Source of the DNA: CAZKRU01 sp964555235
GTDB taxonomy: Bacteria > Verrucomicrobiota > Verrucomicrobiia > Methylacidiphilales > CAMAQI01
Length of the DNA stretch: 9,536 nt
Reading direction: 5' to 3'
Assembly: GCA_964555235.1 (NCBI GenBank)
Contig: CAZKRU010000114.1
Span: 1 to 9,536, forward strand
Position numbers and translations under genes: made by a program. Of this stretch, positions 4,863 through 9,536 are shown piece by piece. The number at the start of each line of letters is the position of its first letter. Positions within the stretch are counted from its first letter, which is position 1. The notes under the pieces are model-generated. The model was not told where the DNA came from. It saw only the letters and a program-made list of their open reading frames with translations, and ran no database searches.

Positions 4863-6605
4863 TTAACGGGCCGAAGTACACTTCAAAACATTGTTTGTTT
4901 TGTAACGGAAGAGGAGGATGAATCCCACTAAAAACAGTAAAAGATAGGTCGACGGTTCTGGAATCGCAGCAACCGACAAATCAATGGTGTTGGTATTATA
5001 AACAATCGACCCGGTAAAGCCGCCACCATTGATCGTGACCGCACCGAGCCCCGAAGCAAGTCCGTGCGCCATGAGAGTCGACCCCGAATCACTATAAAAA
5101 TCAAAAAGTGTGTAGGTCCCTGCGGCAAATCCAGCGCCTTGGTTAATACTAAGGGTATTGCTGTTAAAAACCACTTCACCACTTTGAACACCCCAAAGAC
5201 TGATTTTGTCACTGCTCGTTCCCAAAGTGAAAGTTAAGGTCGATCCGGAATCAAAAGTGGTTGATCCTGCAAGCGATGAGGCTGCATTGTTTATGACAAA
5301 AGTTTCACCGCCATCCCCGGGAGCCACACTCCCGGAAAAATGGAGCTGGTTCGCACTCGTGCTGTCAATGGTGACAGTTCGACTGGCATTACCAGTCGAA
5401 ATATTTCCAAGAGAAAGATTCGCGCTGGTGAGTGTAAAAGTAGGATTGCCGGTGAAGGTTGTCGCACCGAAAATGAGCCCGGCGGTTCCGGAGGTGATAT
5501 TGGAGCCTTTATCGATCGTTAAAAAATTTGATCCAATTGAAAGGGTTCCCAAAGTATGACTAATTCCTGCACCTGCTGACGCCCGTTGTACTGTAATCGT
5601 CGTATCTCCCGAAGCGGCAGAGTTAACCATCATATTGTTGCCAAAGTTTGTTGCAGTATTGAGTGTCAATCTCAGCGTCCCCTTGGTCATAGTCACCGTG
5701 GACTTGCTTCCGGATTGTCCTAAAGAATCCGCATCTCTCAGGACGACGGTGTCTCCCGCAACACTAGCATTCATGATCACCGCTCCTGAAAAGCCGGTAT
5801 TTGCCGCTCCGATCGAAACAACACCGGATGTTCCCGTGGTTCCAAGAAAAGTGAGCGTATTGCTCCCGGTTAATTGACCTGCCGTGTTTGCATTAAAAGT
5901 AACCCCAGACCCGGTTTGGAGGCTCCCGCTGCCGCTGGAAAAATCGAGTACTCGTCCCGCCCCCAAGGTCGAGTTACCGGCGCGATAGGTTCCCCCACCA
6001 AAAATAATATCATTGGCTGCATTTCCCAGAAAGCTATCAGAAGCCACCAAGATTCCGCTATTCAGCAGGAAATTTCCCGTGAAGCTATTACTCGAGTTAT
6101 TGAGTTGAATGGTTCTTGAAGAAGAAGTTGACTGAACGGTGATATTTCCAGTTCCTGCCACGATGGCAGCAACAACCAAACTATTGGTGGAGGTGGAGGT
6201 ATTGTTGAATGTCGCATTTCCGCCGAGAGTCAGAGTATCACCTGACGCTCCCATCGTAAAAGTTCCTGTGTTATTGGCATTGTCTTCAATGGATCCGCCA
6301 CTTGCTAAAGTAAAAGAGCTTCCTGCCGCAGTGAGTGTTGTGCTCGTCGTTCCCAGTTTAATGCTATTGAGAGTCAAACTCGGAATATCGAAATTTGTCG
6401 GATCGAATGTTCCGGTCGATGATAAAACCACATCATCACTATTACTGGGTGCTGCCCCGCCCCAGTTGCTACCAAGCGACCAGTCGCTCGTCGTTGCGCT
6501 TCCCGCATTCCACGAAATCGTGGCTGCTTGGTTTAAGCCAGAAAAAGAGAGAAGCAAGAATGCTGCCCTGATTTGACGGCTGTGAAGTATCGCGGTTCGT
6601 TTCAT
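4863..6605 (-). CDS. PEP-CTERM sorted surface protein with autotransporter-type beta-strand repeats
   Basis: The 580-residue precursor begins with a signal peptide (MKRTAILHSRQIR, then AAFLLLSFSGLNQAA, about 1-28). The mature part is rich in Ser, Thr, Asn and Gly and lacks Cys except in the C-terminal tail. It opens with an SxWxxGSNWGG stretch (42-50) typical of this group and contains beta-helix repeats resembling the autotransporter-associated strand repeat, best seen at 167-200 (SNSFTGNFLLNSGILVASD). The C terminus has the PEP-CTERM signal: IPEPST (548-553), a hydrophobic helix (YLLLFLVGFILLF) and basic RYK. Exosortase and EpsH-type systems recognise and cleave this tail. I chose the ATG at 6605 because the signal peptide starts there; a GTG at 6659 would add 18 residues before it. 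Its role (surface layer, matrix or glycan binding) is not known. The propeller glycosidase gene lies directly downstream. Confidence 0.85.
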   Translation of the reverse strand: MKRTAILHSRQIRAAFLLLSFSGLNQAATISWNAGSATTSDWSLGSNWGGAAPSNSDDVVLSSTGTFDPTNFDIPSLTLNSIKLGTTSTTLTAAGSSFTLASGGSIEDNANNTGTFTMGASGDTLTLGGNATFNNTSTSTNSLVVAAIVAGTGNITVQSTSSSRTIQLNNSSNSFTGNFLLNSGILVASDSFLGNAANDIIFGGGTYRAGNSTLGAGRVLDFSSGSGSLQTGSGVTFNANTAGQLTGSNTLTFLGTTGTSGVVSIGAANTGFSGAVIMNASVAGDTVVLRDADSLGQSGSKSTVTMTKGTLRLTLNTATNFGNNMMVNSAASGDTTITVQRASAGAGISHTLGTLSIGSNFLTIDKGSNITSGTAGLIFGATTFTGNPTFTLTSANLSLGNISTGNASRTVTIDSTSANQLHFSGSVAPGDGGETFVINNAASSLAGSTTFDSGSTLTFTLGTSSDKISLWGVQSGEVVFNSNTLSINQGAGFAAGTYTLFDFYSDSGSTLMAHGLASGLGAVTINGGGFTGSIVYNTNTIDLSVAAIPEPSTYLLLFLVGFILLFRYKTNNVLKCTSAR

Positions 6606-6901
6606 TTGAGCGAAAATGGCGGGATTTGAGTATGTCAGTAAGGGAGATAACGAGCGCACTCTTAAGTATTATTGATAATCCGATTTCCTCAACCAAACTA
6701 ATGTTGTTTTATTAGCATTTCTGTCGCAGATAATGAGCCCCCCTTGAGGGATTTACTTATCCATTCATAATGGGGAGCAAGGAGCGCCAATCACATCCAA
6801 TAACGGCGGTAGAATATCAATATTTCCCACCATGTGATCTTCATCAAATTTAAGATCCTTCATTCCAGAGCAGCGGAAAAACTAAATTTTAAATCGACAT
6901 A

Positions 6902-6914
6902 GTGGCTTAGCCAC
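6902..6914. repeat. 13-base palindrome GTGGCT-T-AGCCAC
   Basis: Perfect 6-bp arms flank one central base; as RNA it is a GTGGC/GCCAC stem with a TTA loop. It lies 90 bases upstream of the GH1 start and 24 bases (centre to centre) from a second palindrome of the same layout. It could be an operator or part of an intergenic hairpin family. Confidence 0.5.
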
Positions 6915-6925
6915 AGTACATTGCC

Positions 6926-6938
6926 ATGCGTGACGCAT
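6926..6938. repeat. 13-base palindrome ATGCGT-G-ACGCAT
   Basis: Perfect 6-bp arms flank one central base (RNA stem ATGCG/CGCAT with a TGA loop). It lies 66 bases upstream of the GH1 start. The 6-1-6 layout equals that at 6902-6914, but the sequence differs, so binding of one regulator to both is not evident. Confidence 0.5.
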
Positions 6939-6988
6939 TCTCTTAGCAATAATCGTGTATACCGACCTTGGCATCAACCCTTCAGCGC

Positions 6989-6993
6989 GGGGA
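6989..6993 (+). promoter_or_regulatory. Shine-Dalgarno-like GGGGA before GH1
   Basis: GGGGA ends ten bases before the ATG at 7004 and decides in favour of that start over the in-frame TTG at 6968, which has no such sequence and would add 12 residues not resembling the family. Confidence 0.5.
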
Positions 6994-7003
6994 TTATTCA
7001 CCC

Positions 7004-8371
7004 ATGAACAACGCCGATTCTTCATCTCATTTTAAATTTCCAAAAAATTTTACATGGGGCGTCTCAACTGCCGCCGCGCAAATCGAGGGAGCCGCCTTCA
7101 GCGATGGTAAATGTCCCTCCATTTGGGATAAATTTGCCCGGGAGCCCCATAAAGTCCTTCACGGGCATAATTTGGATGTGGCCTGCGATCACTATCACCG
7201 GTTTCGATCTGACTTCAAACTCATGAAGTCTTTGGGAATCAAAAACTATCGATTCTCGTTTTCCTGGTGCCGGCTCTTTCCGGAAAGCAATCAAACGCCC
7301 AACAAAAAAGGGGTCGATTTTTACCGCAAACTGATCGAATGCATGATCGAGAATGGAATTACTCCGTGGGGAGTCATGTATCATTGGGATCTCCCTTATT
7401 ATTTTCAAGATCAAGGAGGATGGACCCAACGAAAAATGCCGGAGGCTTTCTCCCATTATTCAGATTTCCTTGTTAAAACCTATGGGGATCTGGTCAAAAA
7501 TTGGATGCCCCTCCTCGAAGTTTCCTGTTTCATTGGACTCAGTTATGGGAAGGGAAGTTTTCTGGCGCCCGGACTTCGCTTATCAAATCGAGAGGTTAAT
7601 CAGGCGACGCATCATGCTCTGCTGGCTCATGGTTACGCCGTTGAATCCGTTCGCTCCTATGGAGGAGCAAAAGCCAGGGTAGGGACCGTGGAAAACATCC
7701 AAGTCTTTGTGCCGACACTCGAAAATGAAGAATGTATCCATGCGGCGAAAGAACTTTTTCAGGAACACAACGCTCACATTATGGGCGCCATGATGAGAGG
7801 TCGATACGACCGCTACTATGAACGCCGCATCCCCAAATCAGAGCGCGCCAAGGTTTTAAAAAATGATTTTGATCTCATTGGCCAGTCAACCGATTTTCAG
7901 GGGGTCAACATTTATACCGGAACCTTTGCAGGGGTGGACAAAAAGGGAAAGCCGAAGGTTCTTCCCTTTTCTGAAAACTATCCACGGGCAAGCAGCCCCT
8001 GGTTGCTTCTGAATCCTCGCGCCCTTTATTGGGGTCCACGTTTAATGCAAACGTGCTACGGGGCAAAATCGATTTACATTTTAGAAAATGGATTTGGATA
8101 TGATGAACCCGACGAAGTTTCTGGAGAGTATCCTGATCTTCACCGACAAGAATTTTATCGACTTTATTTGGAGCAAGCTCATCGGTCCATTCAGGATGGC
8201 GTTCCTCTCAAGGGATGCTTTGCGTGGTCTTTCATGGATAATTTTGAATGGGCGGATGGCTATACGAGACGATTTGGACTCGTTCACACCAATTACAAAA
8301 CTCAGAAAAGAACTCCAAAGCAATCCGCGCGCTGGTATTCCAACGTGATTCAACGCAACGCGCTCGTTTAG
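7004..8371 (+). CDS. Glycoside hydrolase family 1 protein (beta-glucosidase type) with altered acid/base motif
   Basis: The 455-residue protein covers the full GH1 (beta/alpha)8 barrel: FPKNFTWGVSTAAAQIEGA (12-30, with the sugar-binding Gln26), YRFSFSWCRLFP (82-93), YHWDLP (126-131, His128 and Trp129), QGVNIYT (299-305, Tyr304 next to the nucleophile), the nucleophile Glu361 in YILENGFGYDEPD, and the aglycone/glycone motif FAWSFMDNFEWADGY (406-420), ending with PKQSARWY. The acid/base region, usually T(F/L)NEP, reads MPLLEVS here: Glu172 is kept but Asn is Leu171 and Pro is Val173. Length and frame are intact, so this is not decay. Members hydrolyse beta-glucosides, beta-galactosides or related oligosaccharides, but the lost Asn makes standard specificity doubtful. 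No signal peptide: cytoplasmic. It starts a plus-strand unit, divergent from the PEP-CTERM gene and convergent with the GH16 gene. Confidence 0.92.
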   Translation: MNNADSSSHFKFPKNFTWGVSTAAAQIEGAAFSDGKCPSIWDKFAREPHKVLHGHNLDVACDHYHRFRSDFKLMKSLGIKNYRFSFSWCRLFPESNQTPNKKGVDFYRKLIECMIENGITPWGVMYHWDLPYYFQDQGGWTQRKMPEAFSHYSDFLVKTYGDLVKNWMPLLEVSCFIGLSYGKGSFLAPGLRLSNREVNQATHHALLAHGYAVESVRSYGGAKARVGTVENIQVFVPTLENEECIHAAKELFQEHNAHIMGAMMRGRYDRYYERRIPKSERAKVLKNDFDLIGQSTDFQGVNIYTGTFAGVDKKGKPKVLPFSENYPRASSPWLLLNPRALYWGPRLMQTCYGAKSIYILENGFGYDEPDEVSGEYPDLHRQEFYRLYLEQAHRSIQDGVPLKGCFAWSFMDNFEWADGYTRRFGLVHTNYKTQKRTPKQSARWYSNVIQRNALV

Positions 8372-8509
8372 ACCAAAAACGGTTTTTCCTGCGTTCCTAA
8401 TATAAAAGCATTTCGCATTCCTTCACTCTACTTACCCTACGGCAAAAACTCTTCTCACTTTGCTCAGCGGAGGAATGGTAGTCCTGAGATTAATTTAAAT
8501 TTGTCATAC

Positions 8510-9481
8510 CTATTTTGTTTCAGGATTAACGAGTGGCGCTTTGAGTAAGCTTTTTAACTGCCAGACTCTGGCGTAATCGATTTGGAAATGGACGGGAAGC
8601 TTGGCGTCCTCGACTTCTTCCATGCATCTTCCCCGCATGTTGACGTCGAGAATCATAAAGCAAGGGACAGAGCCGACTCTTGGATTTTCCCATTCCGCTT
8701 TTTTAACTCCGTCACAGTACCAAGTGACTTTTCCGGGCTCCCAAAGAACTCCGACGACATGCCAGTCGTCAGCAGTAGGGCCAAAAAAGATATCTTCGCT
8801 TCCTGTCTGCTTGTGTTCTTCTTTATATCCATCCCAGTGAAGCGCGACGTCGTAGCGTCCCGGCCCCCAATTCGTCATCTGTTCAAAAATATCGATTTCC
8901 ATCCCCTGATCACGAGTCGAGCATCTGGCCTTTTCTGTGCCTGCACCCCGATCTGGCATGAGCCAGACGCAGTTCCAAAACCCTTTTGCGGTGGAGGGCT
9001 TCACGCGAGCTTCAAAATAGCCATAGAGCTGAGTCCATTTACCGTAAGAGGTAAAACAGCCCGTGGTATAGTCACGAATACCTAACTTAGGATCATTATA
9101 CTGATGCCCCGTTTTCTTTTCGCATTTGATTTTAGCGATCCCATTTTCAAGAATAACATTTTCTTCCAAGAAGCGTTGTTTTTGATTGTGAATGACAATG
9201 TCATACGCTTGGCGGGGAGTCCATGTATTCAAATCGAGCGTCGGTTGATCAAAGTTTTCATCCAATGTTTTCACCCAGTCTCCTTCCACGGGGGGCCTTA
9301 TTCCGACCCATGCCGAAATTTGAACCGGTTGGCTTCTTTCCTCTTCCGTGCTGAAAACGATGACTTTCTGTTCTTTAGGCTTCTTTACTTTTTCCGCAGC
9401 CAGAGAGGGAACAACGAAGGGGAGTGAGAGGGTTAATAAAAAAGAGAGGGACTGTAATTTGATGTGAGAGCTGAATTTCAT
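8510..9481 (-). CDS. Secreted glycoside hydrolase family 16 (laminarinase-type endo-beta-glucanase)
   Basis: The 323-residue precursor starts with a signal peptide (MKFSSHIK, then LQSLSFLLTLSLPFVVPSLA, about 1-29). A basic linker of about 40 residues follows (EKVKKPKEQK...). The GH16 beta-jelly roll runs from about 65 to 310: LDENFDQPTLDLNTW (73-87), GYFEARVKPS (154-163), FWNCVWLMPD (168-177), catalytic MEIDIFEQ (194-201: nucleophile Glu195, Asp197, acid/base Glu200) and ALHWDGY (213-219), ending with DYARVW (302-307). The ExDxxE form with the extra residue is that of laminarinases, agarases and porphyranases, so the substrate is a beta-1,3-glucan or a related polymer; which one cannot be read from sequence alone. 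The ATG at 9481 has an AGAGG site seven bases upstream. It is convergent with the GH1 gene, with 138 bases between stops and no clear terminator. Confidence 0.92.
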   Translation of the reverse strand: MKFSSHIKLQSLSFLLTLSLPFVVPSLAAEKVKKPKEQKVIVFSTEEERSQPVQISAWVGIRPPVEGDWVKTLDENFDQPTLDLNTWTPRQAYDIVIHNQKQRFLEENVILENGIAKIKCEKKTGHQYNDPKLGIRDYTTGCFTSYGKWTQLYGYFEARVKPSTAKGFWNCVWLMPDRGAGTEKARCSTRDQGMEIDIFEQMTNWGPGRYDVALHWDGYKEEHKQTGSEDIFFGPTADDWHVVGVLWEPGKVTWYCDGVKKAEWENPRVGSVPCFMILDVNMRGRCMEEVEDAKLPVHFQIDYARVWQLKSLLKAPLVNPETK

Positions 9482-9488
9482 AATGAGA

Positions 9489-9493
9489 CCTCT
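9489..9493 (-). promoter_or_regulatory. Shine-Dalgarno site of the GH16 gene
   Basis: On the minus strand AGAGG lies seven bases before the ATG at 9481, with normal spacing. This supports the chosen start, which also begins a proper signal peptide. The promoter itself would lie beyond or at the right edge of the window. Confidence 0.6.
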
Positions 9494-9536
9494 GCAAAAG
9501 TGGTGAAGTGGCGTGAAAAATGCTTGAGGAAGAGAT

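Larger units (their letters stand above)
6606..7003. other. Divergent intergenic region between PEP-CTERM and GH1 genes
   Basis: These 398 bases must hold the promoters of both divergent transcripts. The AT-rich minus-strand stretch around 6660-6700 (TTGAGG followed by TATCAATAATACT) could serve the PEP-CTERM gene, with non-ideal spacing. Two 13-base palindromes lie at 6902-6914 and 6926-6938 on the GH1 side. I see no gene, tRNA or riboswitch. There is no clear LacI-type site like the one at 3207. Confidence 0.55.

Noticed and set aside
4294..4866. Plus-strand frame of 190 codons opposite the propeller gene
   Set aside because: It has no family features, while the minus strand shows clear propeller-blade motifs.
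5206..6576. Several plus-strand frames opposite the PEP-CTERM gene
   Set aside because: They are antisense shadows of a low-complexity Ser/Thr/Gly-rich gene; the minus-strand reading has a signal peptide and a sorting tail.
8372..8387. Possible terminator after GH1 (ACC-AAAAAC-GGT followed by T-run)
   Set aside because: The stem is only three base pairs, too weak to call an intrinsic terminator.
8582..9085. Plus-strand frame of 167 codons opposite GH16
   Set aside because: The minus-strand GH16 reading has full catalytic motifs; this is its shadow.

Overview
The window looks like a chromosomal segment of a polysaccharide-degrading member of the PVC group, most likely Verrucomicrobiota (Opitutae/Puniceicoccales type). 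The basis is a PEP-CTERM surface protein with beta-strand repeats next to several carbohydrate-active enzymes, a DUF1961 (YesU-like) protein, moderate GC content, weak Shine-Dalgarno use and palindrome-rich intergenic DNA. The phylum is inferred from gene content and not proven by a marker gene.

Layout, left to right. Positions 1-306 are non-coding, with small palindromes and two degenerate 9-base-period arrays. Positions 307-1915 hold a tight plus-strand housekeeping pair, folD (one-carbon folate metabolism) and rsmE (16S rRNA m3U1498 methyltransferase), one base apart. Positions 1916-3241 are a repeat-rich island: triloop hairpins, a 15-bp-arm palindrome built from 9-base-period repeats, a 31-bp sequence present twice, a large cruciform, and one minus-strand gene for a two-helix membrane protein (DUF3592-like).

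Positions 3242-9481 are a carbohydrate locus: a plus-strand DUF1961 gene, a convergent minus-strand pair (PEP-CTERM beta-repeat protein, then a GH43/GH32-like five-bladed propeller glycosidase), a plus-strand GH1 glycosidase, and a minus-strand secreted GH16 endo-glucanase (laminarinase type) converging on it. A reasonable working model is that the secreted GH16 enzyme cuts a beta-glucan or related polymer outside the cytoplasm, the PEP-CTERM protein sits at the surface, and the GH1, propeller and DUF1961 proteins, which lack signal peptides, process imported oligosaccharides. No transporter, regulator or exosortase gene is in the window, so the substrate and the linkage between genes are inference.

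The main points for a second look are a GH1 protein whose near-invariant Asn-Glu-Pro acid/base motif reads Leu-Glu-Val, the propeller/PEP-CTERM gene pair, a LacI-type operator-like site before the DUF1961 gene, and a set of triloop palindromes and 9-base-period arrays in the intergenic DNA. I see no defence system, CRISPR array, tRNA, rRNA or intact insertion sequence.
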